A model generated the notes under the pieces. It searched no databases. It was not told where the DNA came from and worked only from the letters and a program-made list of their open reading frames with translations. Positions 1-9,529 of a stretch of 64,000 nucleotides of DNA are shown here, piece by piece; position 1 is the stretch's first letter; each line of letters starts with the position of its first letter. Source of the stretch: Adiantum capillus-veneris. Its lineage: Eukaryota > Streptophyta > Polypodiopsida > Polypodiales > Pteridaceae. The DNA lies in contig CM043959.1 in assembly GCA_014529385.2 (NCBI GenBank), forward strand, positions 1 through 64,000, written 5' to 3'. Position numbers and translations under genes: made by a program.

Positions 1-272
1 TGCTCTTTACCTCTCTCTGGCGTGGTGAATGTTTGTGTTTGGTGTGTGTGGCTATCTTGCATTCCTCTTCTTTGTGCGTTTGAGTACAAGGAGATATCAC
101 GTGCGTCCTAGTTCGCATCTACAACTAGGTGGTGCCCCTTTTCTTTTTTGGTTTCTGGCTGTGGGTTGTTGTTGTCTCTGATTGTGCTTGCCCCAGCTCG
201 AATTGAGCAGCATGGGAGCCTCGAAGGGTGTTTAGTGGCCGCTCTTTTTGTTGCCCGCCCCGGACCGCCTCA
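1..272 (+). repeat. 3' end of the 5' LTR of the outer Tat element
   Basis: These bases match the last 270 bases of the complete LTR at 21335-23936, with about a dozen differences by eye. The LTR ends in CA at 271-272, followed by a two-base spacer and the primer-binding site. The rest of this LTR, about 2.3 kb, lies left of the window. Confidence 0.9.
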
Positions 273-275
273 AAT

Positions 276-293
276 TGGTGCCCCCACTGAGGA
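276..293 (+). other. Primer-binding site of the outer Tat element
   Basis: TGGTGCCCCCACTGAGGA lies two bases after the LTR end. It begins with the TGG that pairs with the CCA end of a tRNA. The same string follows LTR B (11192); a TAG variant follows LTR A (6982); a diverged version lies at 41711-41728 on the minus strand. It is not the initiator-methionine site (TGGTATCAGAGC) used by the chromoviruses here. I cannot name the primer tRNA from the sequence alone. Confidence 0.75.
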
Positions 294-347
294 CGGTTTG
301 TGTATGTTTTGTGTAGGCTCAACCTTTAGCATAATCAAGTAGCTTGC

Positions 348-560
348 ATGAATCACAAGAATTTGTATGATCCCTTCATTCCCATTGCAAGGCAAAAGGT
401 ACACATAATTGCTAGTACTAAGTTGCAATTTCAGCGAGTAATTCATAGAATTTTAGGTCCTCTTAAGTTAACCGAGATAAACGCTTCAGTAAATCCTTTT
501 ATTTTGCCTCTCATTAGGTACGACCTTAGTTTCGACGTCTATATTTTTGTTTTGTTTTAA
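348..560 (+). CDS. Tat leader ORF, first copy (70 aa, unknown function)
   Basis: This small ORF lies between the primer-binding site and gag. It opens with MNHKNLYD; the non-autonomous units keep a similar start (MNHENLYD, near 7068 and 11277), where it then stops early. Over about 60 residues it resembles the ORF at 582-800: a PF near the start, then IAS.K..FQ, then EI.AS.NP.ILPLI.Y..SFD..IF at the end, closed by a stop at the same place. The two are old tandem duplicates, perhaps 45% identical by eye. I recognise no domain. Ogre, a Tat relative, has an extra ORF before gag, but I cannot show that this is the same protein. Confidence 0.5.
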   Translation: MNHKNLYDPFIPIARQKVHIIASTKLQFQRVIHRILGPLKLTEINASVNPFILPLIRYDLSFDVYIFVLF

Positions 561-581
561 GCATTAGGTCATGCATAGACA

Positions 582-800
582 ATGGATAATGGCCCAAGAA
601 TAGAGGTTTTCCCCTTTCATTTCACTCCACACATTAGAATAAACATTGCAATTAGTAGAAAAATCCATTTTCAACAACGTATGGTGTTCATGTTTGGTGC
701 CCAAAGAGTAGGAGAAATTCTCGCATCACCAAACCCTGTCATCCTGCCTCTTATTGATTATCATAGGTCATTTGATATGAATATTTTTATTTTGTTGTAG
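582..800 (+). CDS. Tat leader ORF, second copy (72 aa, unknown function)
   Basis: It is the tandem neighbour of the leader ORF at 348-560 and is clearly homologous to the minus-strand ORF at 41138-41374. Both read PFHF..HIRIN, then IS.KIHFQQ, then MVF.FGAQ, EILAS, IDYH.SFD and end at the same residue. Between 582-800 and 41138-41374 the frame is kept without indels over about 65 codons. Many differences are silent (AGA/AGG, AAA/AAG, CAA/CAG, GCC/GCA, CTC/CTT, GAT/GAC, CAT/CAC). That pattern is what a protein under selection leaves. No transmembrane segment or known motif is visible. Confidence 0.55.
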   Translation: MDNGPRIEVFPFHFTPHIRINIAISRKIHFQQRMVFMFGAQRVGEILASPNPVILPLIDYHRSFDMNIFILL

Positions 801-876
801 AATAGATTGCAATTTAGAAAAAATTATTGTGTAGATTTTTTAAGAAATAAAAACAAAAATGTGTTCTCACTTTGAA

Positions 877-1660
877 ACCGATTCAATGGAGGCCCAACGC
901 CAAATGTCCGGATATCCTCTTTTCTTTGGAGAGCCTGGAGAGGATGCAGATTATTTTTAGCAAATTTCAAGATGTCTTGTCGTAACAAGAGGATAGTGAT
1001 GATCAAGAACGTGTAGAGATGTTGAGGTGGTCCTTAGGAAAGATGCTAGCACTTGGTTGACTCTTTGCCTAAGGAAGTTAAAGGAAATTACACGGAAGTT
1101 GTGAATCATTTCAAGAGATACTTATTTGATCCCAAAACGCTCAAAAGCTATGGCAAGACATTGTTTTCATAAGCAAAAAGACTTTGATGACTACTACTTG
1201 TACAAGAAAGAGTTTCTACGTCTTTGGGATGTATGGGTGAGAAATGTTACTAACCTTGGTGATGGTGCAGAGAGTTCCTAAAGAAGGAGAGGTTCATAGC
1301 CAGACTCTTTCCTGACCTTAAGATAAAAGTTGAGGCGGGTGCACCTGCTACCTTTGATGCAGCTGAAACTAGGGCTGCTGAGAAATATAGAAAACTCAAG
1401 TGCTTAAGGGGGGAGGTTCCAATAGAAGGTCTTAGACCCAAAGGTAAGTCACAAGCATAAACATCTAGGGAACTTCCTGAGGTAACATGGGAAGTGATTG
1501 AGAAGTTAAATGAATCTTTAAGAAGCTTGTCAATTCACCTTGCACAAGCTGTAGGTCCAAAGAGACAAGCAAAGAAGTCTGAAGAGCGAGATTCACGACC
1601 TAGGATATTCTTGCAATGTTGGAATTGATGTGAGTCTGGACATGGGATGTATAATTGTCC
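877..1660 (+). pseudogene. Decayed gag of the outer Tat element
   Basis: Frames with several stops and shifts contain FFGEPGEDADYF (about 908-955). This matches FFGNLEEDVDDF at the same place in the non-autonomous gag (7291 on). Further on KDFDDYYLYKKEF (about 1180-1220) resembles EDYYAYEEMF. Around 1618-1660 lies a damaged zinc knuckle with a stop inside it (C, C, GH and C still visible), the usual nucleic-acid-binding end of gag. Gag would package the element RNA. This copy cannot encode a working protein. Confidence 0.7.
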
Positions 1661-2235
1661 TTGGCCCTGTGGGAGCCAGGCAGACCTAACTTGAATTACC
1701 CAGTGATGAATGCAGGAGAAGGAACTAGTCAGCAACCACAGTTTCTACAAAGGCCAAATGGAGCAAGACCACCTCCACAAGGAGTGGAAGGAGTTCCACC
1801 TTTGCCAGACCCAAATGTGCATGTAGGAGAGGTGACAAACTCAAATGAGGTTGACATGGAAGCAAATGGCATTAAGCATGGCCTAGGAAAAGGTAAAGAG
1901 AAAGAAGGTGTCACATCACAAAGTGACCATGGACGAGAAAAGAAGGCAAAGAAGACCAAGGAAGCTAAGAGGACTCGACTTCGTATCAATCTCCAAGACT
2001 TCCCTCTTGGACATGGTATGGCTCCATACAACCTATTGGAAGACATGAGAGGTAAGGGTCCTGATATCTCATGGCCTCAGTTTCTTGCATTATGCCCACA
2101 AGTTAGGAGGTATTTAACAAAGGCAGTTAGCACTAGGAGAAAGGTAAAAGAGAGTGTGGCTGTTGTAAAAATTGCACATGCTGAAATGAATGAGGATATT
2201 ACACCTGTGCTAGTTTGTTACATCAAAGGAAGATT
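1655..2235 (+). pseudogene. Gag C-terminal linker of the outer Tat element
   Basis: The open frame holds a Pro-rich stretch (PPPQGVEGVPPLPDP), then a Lys/Glu-rich stretch, then LQDFPLGHGMAPYNLLEDM and ISWPQFLALCPQVRRYL. The last two parts align with DIVDFSLGECSKPYDLVQDF and IIWPQLLHLAPRVRRQW in the younger Tat element at 58531-58839. It sits directly before the protease. A frameshift at about 2236-2250 separates it from the protease frame. The segment is open for over 200 codons but its context is broken. Confidence 0.7.
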
Positions 2236-2525
2236 GGTTAGGGAAAGGTCTAGTCGATGGGGGTGCACAAATTTGCATCATGACAGAGGGACTCATGCAA
2301 AAACTAGGCATGCACATCATGAGACACCTAATATTAAAGTCAAGATGGCAAACAATAGCAAAAACTAGGTGTGTAGGCATTTGTAAAAATGTCTCTGTGG
2401 AGGCCTTTGGCATTAAGAAGGCAGTGGATTTCTATGTCATGTCTACAAAAGGAAATGGTTACCAATTTATCCTAGGGAGACCATGGCTAATGAAAATGCG
2501 AGCTTTGCAGGATTGAGAGTGGGAA
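2236..2525 (+). pseudogene. Retropepsin-like protease of the outer Tat element
   Basis: The aspartic protease active site reads VDGGAQICIM (about 2248-2283) and the C-terminal part reads FILGRPWLM. The younger Tat element has TDGGAQICVM and IILGRPWLM at the same places. DGG in place of DSG or DTG is shared by both elements and so is probably normal for this family. The frame ends at a stop at 2514-2516. The protease would cut the Gag-Pol polyprotein. It is inactive here because of the upstream frameshift and that stop. Confidence 0.75.
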
Positions 2526-2613
2526 AGCTAATTTGCAGGAATGACAATCATAAGAAGGTTGTCTTTGACATGAAGGAGCAACGCCAAGAGGAGCTCCATG
2601 AAGTCATCTCAAA

Positions 2614-3740
2614 GTGAGACGGAGGAAGGCTGACGATAGCACTTCAGAAGGAGAAAATAGTGGCAGCATTACTGAAGAGGAGTCTTCCATCGAAGTCATG
2701 GAGGTAAGGTTTAATCCAAACAACCAAGAGAACTCTTGCACAGGTTTGGAAGAGGTAGGTTCCCAAGAGAACCAAAATGTGCAAGATGAAGGAATGTTAG
2801 AAGGTATGTTGTCTACAACACTTACAAAGGACGAAAGAGAGGAGTTCAAATCTGTGCTAAGGAAATTTCCTAGGCTTTTCGCTAAAGACTACACCGATGT
2901 GCGTGGAGCAGATTCTGTTCAACACAAAATTGAGTTGAAGCCAGAGGCCACACCTAAGGTTCAAAAGCTACGAAGGCTAGGAGTCATCAAGGAGCAGGCT
3001 TTACTCAAGGAGGTAAGAAAGCTTCTAGCAGCAGGTTTCATTTATCCAGTGGAGAATTCAGAGTGGGTCTCTCCCGTTGTTGTCACTCCTAGAAAAATGG
3101 CAAGTGGAGGGTGTGTGTGGATTACCGTCCACTTAATGAGGCAACAAAAAGAGATCACTTTCCCCTCCCATTTCACGATGAGATACTAAATGAGGTAGCT
3201 GGTCATGAAAAGTACACTGTGTGTGATGGCTACTCGGGTTACTCTCAAATAGGTGTTGCATTGGAAGATCAATTGAAAACAACCTTCATCACTCCTTGGG
3301 GTTGTTATGCTTTTAGAGTCATGCCATTTGGCCTGAAAAAAGCTCCTGCAACTTTCCAACGCTTCATGAACATGGTGTTTCAAACATTCTTTGGAAAGTC
3401 CATTAGGGTTTTTATTGATGATTTTTGCATTTATAGCTCAAAATCATTGCATCTACAAAGGGTAGAAGAAGGTTTAAAGAAGCTCTATGACATGGCAAGT
3501 CAACTCACCCCGACAAGCGCCACATAGGTGAGGATGAAGTGATCTTGCTTGGTCACAAGGTTTCCTATAAAGGCATTGAGGTGGATCCTTCAAAGGCAAA
3601 GGCTCTTATTGAGCTCCCATCACCCAAGAATCTCAAAGAGGTCATCTCATTCATTCAAAAGGTGAAGTATATGTCACGCTTTATTCACTTAGCTTTGGAG
3701 TTGCTTCATCCTTTGCAAAAGTTGACACAACAAGTATAAT
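2614..3740 (+). pseudogene. Reverse transcriptase of the outer Tat element, frameshifted
   Basis: Three frames carry the domain. The first (2614-3110) has KLRRLGVIKEQALLKEVRKL and a substrate-entry region ending WVSPVVVTP. The second (3111-3527) has MCVDYRPLNEATKRDHFPLP, CDGYSGYSQI, MPFGLKKAPATFQRF and the catalytic box VFIDDFCIYS. The third (3539-3739) has LLGHKVSYKGIEVDPSK and the thumb region. Frameshifts near 3105 and 3490 and a stop at 3737 inactivate it. The catalytic aspartates are still present. Confidence 0.9.
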
Positions 3741-4200
3741 TTGCATGGTCTGATGAGCTTGAAGAGTACTTTTGTAACATTAAAGTCATCCTGTCAGAAC
3801 TACCAACACTCATGCCTCCTTGTTGGGAGTACACATTCTTTGTTAGCTCTAGTGTTGGGAAAGAAACAATTGAAGCGGTTTTGCTACAACAAGATCCCCA
3901 TAGTACCCGGATGCGACCCATCTACTTTGCTAGTAGGGTCATGAATGCTTTGGAGAGAGGCTACACGGAGGCAGAACTCATGATGCTTTCTCTCATGTTT
4001 GCGGTGAGAAAGTTTAGATCCTACTTGCTACCAAAACCTTTTGTAATTCTCACTGCAGAAAATTAGTTTCCTTGGGTGTCATCTCAAATGAATCTTAGCA
4101 CTAGGATCTCAAAGTGGATTAGGGAATTGTAAGAGTTCCAATACTCTTTCAAGGTAAAAGATAGTGTGCGTGCACAATTGGCAGGGATCCTTACTTATAG
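3741..4200 (+). pseudogene. First RNase H domain of the outer Tat element
   Basis: This follows the reverse transcriptase. MPPCWEYTFFVSSSVGKETI, RPIYFASRVMNALERGYTEA and FRSYLLPKPFVILTA align with the same region at 60415-60660. A stop at 4064-4066 interrupts it and further stops follow. In Tat elements this first RNase H is commonly degenerate in its catalytic residues. That fits the lack of a clear aspartate in the FFVSSSVG segment. Confidence 0.8.
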
Positions 4201-4245
4201 GGTACATGAGAAGGATATTAAGGTGCCTGAAATAAAGACCCTACC

Positions 4246-4388
4246 ATTGCCACCACCGAAAAATATTCCTAATGCTTTTACCTTGTTCTTTGATGGAGTT
4301 TTTTGACGAGCCAGAAGAAAAGCAGGGGGAGGGCTAGTGTTGCTCAACCCAAGTGGGGAGGTGGTCATGAAAGAGAAGGTCAATCTAC
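4246..4388 (+). pseudogene. Second RNase H domain, N-terminal half, cut at the nested insertion
   Basis: LFFDGVF (with a stop right after it at 4306-4308), GGGLVLLNPSGEV and KEKVNL form the first two strands of the extra RNase H domain of Tat elements. FFDG contains the first catalytic aspartate. The frame runs into TCTAC at 4384-4388 and then meets the LTR of the inner block. The other half begins at 19539. With one TCTAC copy the frame is continuous across the gap. Confidence 0.85.
4384..4388 (+). repeat. Target-site duplication TCTAC, left copy
   Basis: These five bases immediately precede the TG of LTR A and recur immediately after LTR D at 19534-19538. Five bases is the usual target duplication of Ty3/gypsy elements. 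Confidence 0.85.
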
Positions 4389-5148
4389 TGATAGCCGTTT
4401 TTCGGCTTTCCATCATTGCCATAGTAAGCTACCTCACCCTATCAAATCACTCAAACACTGTGGCTATGCCTACCATTTCACTGAACATAGGCGTGTGTGA
4501 GTTAGGGGACTTTTTCCATATCTTCTTAAAAATCCTCAATTAGCTAGTCACTGGGCTAGTTGAGCCAAAAAATAATAAAATAAAAAAAAAAAATAGTATA
4601 TTATGGCCCATTTGTGTGTAAATATTTTATTATATATAGAGCCTAAATAAAATGATTTTTCATAATTATTTTGGTATTTATTTAAACATTTATACTTAGG
4701 TGTGTGTTATTTATGCTATGTACATTGACTCATCATTACCATATTTTTTCTTACCATTTTCATACTCTTATTCCATATAAAGATAATTTCATGCAAGCTT
4801 CTCTTATTTTTGGTGTAACTGCATCCCAACAAAAATCCAAAAAAACTAGTTTTATTTATGTGTATATTTTTTAACTATTGTAATTTTTTCCTTCCTACAT
4901 CTATTCTCTATTACTCTCATAAATTAGACCACAAAAAATATTCATCTTTTTTAATGTAGACTTATAATGAGAGAGATTTCTTTTGACCCCTTTATATTTT
5001 TTCCACCTATATTATTTATATTTAACATATACATATTTTTTTAGACCCCTCAATATTTGATTTTCTTAGTTGTACTATTCACTTATATCATGATCTCAAT
5101 AATATCTTCAATTATAGACCTACCAAATAAGGTCAAGGGTATGTGGAA

Positions 5149-5160
5149 TGCATGCATGCA
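5149..5160 (+). promoter_or_regulatory. RY-type motif TGCATGCATGCA in U3, conserved in all five LTRs
   Basis: The 12-base string contains two overlapping CATGCA (RY) boxes, the binding site of plant B3 regulators of the ABI3/FUS3/LEC2 type. It is unchanged in the five LTRs (5149, 10283, 14472, 17691, 22094), although the flanking sequence varies. It lies about 1 kb before the TATA box. A regulatory role is inferred from conservation and motif identity only. Confidence 0.4.
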
Positions 5161-6139
5161 CCATGGGGAGCTCACTCTTGGAGGTATTCATCAAAGAATC
5201 ATCCAAAGAAGGACCTCACAAGGATCTTGTGCAGTGGAAAAAACAATCGGTTTTGTTGAATTTTTAAAGATCACATGCTCCCCGAATTTGAAAAGGTGAT
5301 ACAAACAGAAGTTGTAGCTCGGGGCTGAAATTTTACCTCAATTTTTTTCATATTTTGTTGAGCTACGAGCTGTGAGCTATGATTTTATTGGTGGACCCCA
5401 ATTTGCCCATGCTATGCAGCCACACTCCCTCTTCCACTTTATCATTTTCTCTTTCACACACACTCCTCCCTCTCCTTTCCACTCCCAAACCTACAACTCC
5501 CATGTCCTAATCCACCCTCTCCACCATTGCCACATCTCTCACACCTCCATAGCCTTCATCCTCCATTTCTACACCCTATGTGTCCCCCTTTCTCTCTACA
5601 TATATGTCCATATTACCATACTCTCTTCAGCTTTGTAAAGAACTTCAAAAAATCAGCAAAAATCCAAGTATAACCTCTGCAAATGAAGTCTTTTATCATG
5701 AATTTTCAAGGTTTGAAGATAACATAGCTTCATCGACACGCGCTACTTCGCCATGCTGACCGCTTCTTCTTCCGGTGCTGTAAAGATGTGAATGTCAAAG
5801 CTTCAATCTCTATTTACAAGCTCATCCCTTCTCTAACTTTTCTCATCATATATCTCACCATTTGGTGAATGATTTTGTAAATATTTTTAGTGATAATTAC
5901 TAACTACTAACCACTAACCTTATTGTAACATACACCCTCTACTAGAGTAGGCAATCCCAAATTATTCACGCCATCCTCTCTCCTTTCATCCTGAATAATT
6001 CTCTTCCCTTGAGCCCACATCCTTTTTACTCAAAGGACAACAGAGACCCACTATCATTAAAGAAAATAAAATATCCATAATCTTTTATTCCTTCAAATAA
6101 ACTTGATTAGGCCTAATCCTAATCGGGGCTTCTAAAACC

Positions 6140-6148
6140 TATAAATAG
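6140..6148 (+). promoter_or_regulatory. TATA box of LTR A
   Basis: TATAAATAG sits in a conserved context (AACC before, AGCCC after). The same box is at 10916 (LTR B), 18695 (LTR D) and 23098 (LTR E). Transcription of the element RNA would start a few tens of bases downstream, near 6170. LTR C has lost this part. Confidence 0.7.
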
Positions 6149-6981
6149 AGCCCTTCTCTCCTTGTAAATCATCACATGATCACACTACACCACACCATTC
6201 TCAACACATAACACACCACTCTTCAAGCCTAGTTTTGTAGAGTGTGTGCATTGTGAGTGCTCTATTCCATCACTACACATAGGTGCATGGAGAAGCTTGA
6301 AGTTAGTTATGCCATCTAGAGGAGTGGAATGTATGCCATACTTTCACCACACTTGTAGCCTACTCTTGTGCATAAATAAGATTTATAGTTTTGGGTGTAA
6401 TTGTATGATGCAACTACGACTCTTCTCTCCAAATTGACTTGATAAGTTGGCTCATCAGGTGGTTGAAGGTATATTGTCCTTTGATGTTTGTTGTGCCATT
6501 TAATGCTTGGTGGTTTGAGGGCTTGTTGAATTGTTTGCCTAAAAGGTAAATTGTAAGAGGATGCTTGGTGAGAGGGCTCCCGTGACCCTAAGACAATTTG
6601 TGTATTGGCAACAAGGTCAAGTTTTGTGTTGTCTCTCTATTTCTTATCAAGCTTTGTGTGCATCTAGTCTTTAAGGCTAAGAATGAGTTGCTCAAGTTGA
6701 TTTGTGCGCTTTACCTCTCTCTGGCGTGGTGAAGGTTTGTGTTTGGTGTGTGTGACTATCTTGCATTCCCCCATCTTTGTGCGTTTGAGTACAAGGAGAT
6801 ATCACGTGCGTCCTAGTTCGCATCTACAACTAGGTGGTGCCCCTTTTCTTGTTTGGTTTCTGGATGTGGGTTGTTGTTGTCTCTGATTGTGCTTGCCACA
6901 ACCCCATTTGAGCAGCACGGGAGCCTCGAAGGGTGTTTAGAGGCCGCTCTTTTTGTTGCCCGTCCCGGACCGCCTTCAAAT

Positions 6982-6999
6982 TAGTGCCCCCACTGAGGA
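6982..6999 (+). other. Primer-binding site of unit 1, mutated
   Basis: TAGTGCCCCCACTGAGGA follows LTR A by three bases. Compared with the outer element and unit 2, the leading TGG has become TAG. That would weaken pairing with the tRNA CCA end. Confidence 0.7.
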
Positions 7000-7290
7000 A
7001 TGACTTTGTGGTTATTGTTGTTGTATTGCATGAATGCTTGAATTTTAGCATAATCAAGTAGATTATATGAATCATGAAAACTTGTATGACCGATTTGAAT
7101 TTCACGGCAACAAAAATTGATCTAGAATATGGTTTGGATTAGCAGAGCATAAGAAAGGAAAAAACATTTTCACATAAGAATCTAGAATTCATGTTGAAAG
7201 ACCTTTCAAAACTTTGTGTAGTTAGTTGATGTCATGAGATAAAATGATTGTTTGGAACTAATCTTTGTGTGGTTCTAGCATTGAGAGACT

Positions 7291-8129
7291 ATGACACGCT
7301 ATACCTTTGATGATATCCCAATCTTCTTCGGAAATCTAGAAGAAGATGTTGATGATTTTCTTGCTGATTTTAGAATGGTTTGTCGTATCCTTGGTAAAAG
7401 GGATGACATTGAAAAAGGGGATTTTCTATTGCTATGCCTTAGAGCCATTAACGCCGAGAAATGGTTTTGGAGTATGTCTTGTCAGATTGAAGATGGGTAT
7501 ACCCAAATTTCTAAAGCTTTGAAGACCAGATTCTCTAAATTTCCAACAACGGAGAAAGCATGGGCTTCATTAGGGAGACTTCAACAACATGGTGAAGACT
7601 ACTATGCTTATGAGGAAATGTTTTCTCGTCAATGGGGAGGACGTCGGTTTAGTTCTACACTTCCTGATTGTGTAAAAATGGAGCAATTTATTTCGGGTTT
7701 GTCTCCTTTCTAAAGACTAAGGTTACTTGTAGTGGACCCTCTACCTTTGAAGAAGCGGTCACTATTGCCCGAAGGAAGTTTCACAAGTACTTATACATAA
7801 AAAATGGTTTCCATCATGCTGGAAGAACCAACCATCATGAAAGTGTTTCTATCAAGGAGCCATCTCCTTTGCCATACTTGTCTCCTTCTACTCCGACAAA
7901 TGTTGAAGAAGTTACTTACATGCCAACTGATTATTCAAGTGCTAAAGTGTGTGGCCAAGATTCAAATGTGGAATCTCTTTCTTCTACCTTTATCACAAGC
8001 ATGCAAAAATTGACACAAGATATCTCAAATGGCATTCATGATTCAATAATGGATACATCCAACCTTTTGGTGGAGGATCAATTTCTAATCCGAGCAGATG
8101 AAGCTTTTGTGCAACATGACTCTATGTAG
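7291..8129 (+). pseudogene. Gag of non-autonomous unit 1
   Basis: The frame starts MTRYTFDDIPIFFGNLEEDV and has the gag capsid-type features: a W in LRAINAEKWFW, then SKALKTRFSKFPTTEKAW, YYAYEEMFSRQW and VKMEQFISGLSPF. A one-base loss in CCTTTCCTAAAG shifts the frame at about 7713. It continues from 7668 in the next frame to a TAG at 8127-8129, where unit 2 has GAG. The lesions differ from those of unit 2, so the parent gag was probably intact. No protease, reverse transcriptase or integrase follows. The unit would need enzymes supplied by relatives such as the outer element. Confidence 0.8.
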
Positions 8130-8159
8130 AATGAAGACCTTAAAGGTAACCTTGATCTT

Positions 8160-9482
8160 ATGGAATGTTCTAAGAGTGTATCTTGTCCAAAAGAAGAGAG
8201 TGAAGAAGAAGATGAAATCATAGGTGGGGAGATCATGGACTACATTGATCATAAAGAGATGATTGTGTACATGGAATGCCAACTCCAAAACAAAGCAGAA
8301 GAGTGTGAGTTGAATCCATGTGAGGATAATCTTCAAGAAGTGTTTGAGGATGTTGAAAAGCATTGGTATGACCCATGTATATTAAGCATGGAGGAACCTA
8401 TCATACAAGAAGCCAAAGTTTTCACAAAATCAAACAGTAATCCATCAACCTTTGAGGTGGTACAATGTGAGGAGTTACAACCTTGCCAAAGGGGGGGCTT
8501 AGAAGGGGATGAAGAACATCCGAGAGGAGCAAAAAATAAAATCATAAAAGGAAACTGTCAGAGGGGTATCATTCTCTCCAATGGTGTTTTAGTGGGTGGA
8601 TCTTCATTCATGGGACAATCTCTTAGCAAGAAAGTCCAAGATTTTGAAGCCCAAATCATCTTCACATTTGGTTTCACCTCTTTAAAATCAACTTCTCCTC
8701 TCTTCACATATACCTTTCAACGGGGGCACCATACCTTCTTAAGTGGAAGAGGACATGAATACTTGGTGATGAACGGATGTTTCCAAACCTTCTTCATTTG
8801 GTTCTTTGGTGTATGGAGATCGCACATTGTGATGCTTCTGGTCTTCATCATAGATGAAAAACTTGTTGATTGCTACATGTGGATATTTAATCAATCAGTA
8901 GCAAAATCTATTCTCTTTCAGTGTGTTGGAAGCAATAGAAACCCTCGTCTATTATCTACTTATATGGTAAACTATTTGCACTATCTTCCAATAGCAGTTA
9001 GAAGCATAGATCAAGCTTTTCTAAATCATGAAGGCCATAGAATTTTTGACTTGATGAGCCTACCCAGGTTGAATGAATGTTATGAGCTACAGTTCAGGAA
9101 TTTGCTCATACAAACTCTTCAAGATCGTAGCAGATATATCAACTTTACACAGGAGAAAGAGCAACCAATCTTTTATATCACATTCATAGTGATAGATGCA
9201 ATGATGGACAACAATAGAATCTACAAGGTTCTTCAACCGAAATCAGTAAGTGATTCCATACCATACATCTCTCTTTGGGAAAGATATTTCAAGATTTTTG
9301 ATCCTGGGGGGTGCTTATGGAAACTTTCTCAATGGAGGAGGTTTACTCCGTCACTTCATTACATCCTTCTATTGGCTCTGAGAACCTTTCATATCACACA
9401 AGGTTTTTTAATCATACAACAAAGGTTCTTCAAAGATGAGAGCAGACAAAGACAAACGTTACACAATCTACATGTTGTATGA
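8160..9482 (+). CDS. Unrecognised C-terminal half (domain X) of the gag ORF, unit 1
   Basis: A 440-codon open frame continues in the gag frame after the stop at 8127. It starts with an acidic segment (EESEEEDEI), then a Cys-containing linker. From about 8460 comes a 300-residue region with aromatic and hydrophobic stretches (FFIWFFGVWRSHIVMLLVF near residues 215-235), then IFYITFIVIDAMMDNNRIY and SLWERYFKIFDPG. Unit 2 keeps the same region open (12665-13666). I recognise no family. The hydrophobic stretch could be one membrane segment, which is only a guess. The frame ends just before the hairpin and polypurine tract, where integrase ends in autonomous Tat elements. Confidence 0.55.
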   Translation: MECSKSVSCPKEESEEEDEIIGGEIMDYIDHKEMIVYMECQLQNKAEECELNPCEDNLQEVFEDVEKHWYDPCILSMEEPIIQEAKVFTKSNSNPSTFEVVQCEELQPCQRGGLEGDEEHPRGAKNKIIKGNCQRGIILSNGVLVGGSSFMGQSLSKKVQDFEAQIIFTFGFTSLKSTSPLFTYTFQRGHHTFLSGRGHEYLVMNGCFQTFFIWFFGVWRSHIVMLLVFIIDEKLVDCYMWIFNQSVAKSILFQCVGSNRNPRLLSTYMVNYLHYLPIAVRSIDQAFLNHEGHRIFDLMSLPRLNECYELQFRNLLIQTLQDRSRYINFTQEKEQPIFYITFIVIDAMMDNNRIYKVLQPKSVSDSIPYISLWERYFKIFDPGGCLWKLSQWRRFTPSLHYILLLALRTFHITQGFLIIQQRFFKDESRQRQTLHNLHVV

Positions 9483-9489
9483 TCGGATA

Positions 9490-9529
9490 AATGGCACATG
9501 AATGTACCATTATCTAAGGGGGGGGGCTA
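9490..9529 (+). other. Pre-PPT hairpin and polypurine tract of unit 1
   Basis: Stem arms AATGGCA and TACCATT (one mismatch) flank the loop CATGAATG. The polypurine tract AAGGGGGGGGGCTAA follows and ends directly at the TG of LTR B. The tract primes plus-strand DNA synthesis. Confidence 0.7.

Larger units (their letters stand above)
4389..6978 (+). repeat. LTR A (2590 bp), 5' LTR of non-autonomous unit 1
   Basis: It runs from TGATAGCC to CCGCCTTCA and is preceded by target duplication, not a polypurine tract, so it is the 5' LTR of the block. A TATA box at 6140 puts the U3 region at about 1.75 kb. Short ORFs inside it at 5057-5299 and 5372-5638 recur in the other LTRs but come from C-rich U3 sequence and are not convincing as genes. 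Confidence 0.9.

Noticed and set aside
1729-2046. 105-aa minus-strand ORF in the outer gag linker
   Set aside because: It is the antisense of the linker coding sequence; the plus frame aligns with the younger Tat element.
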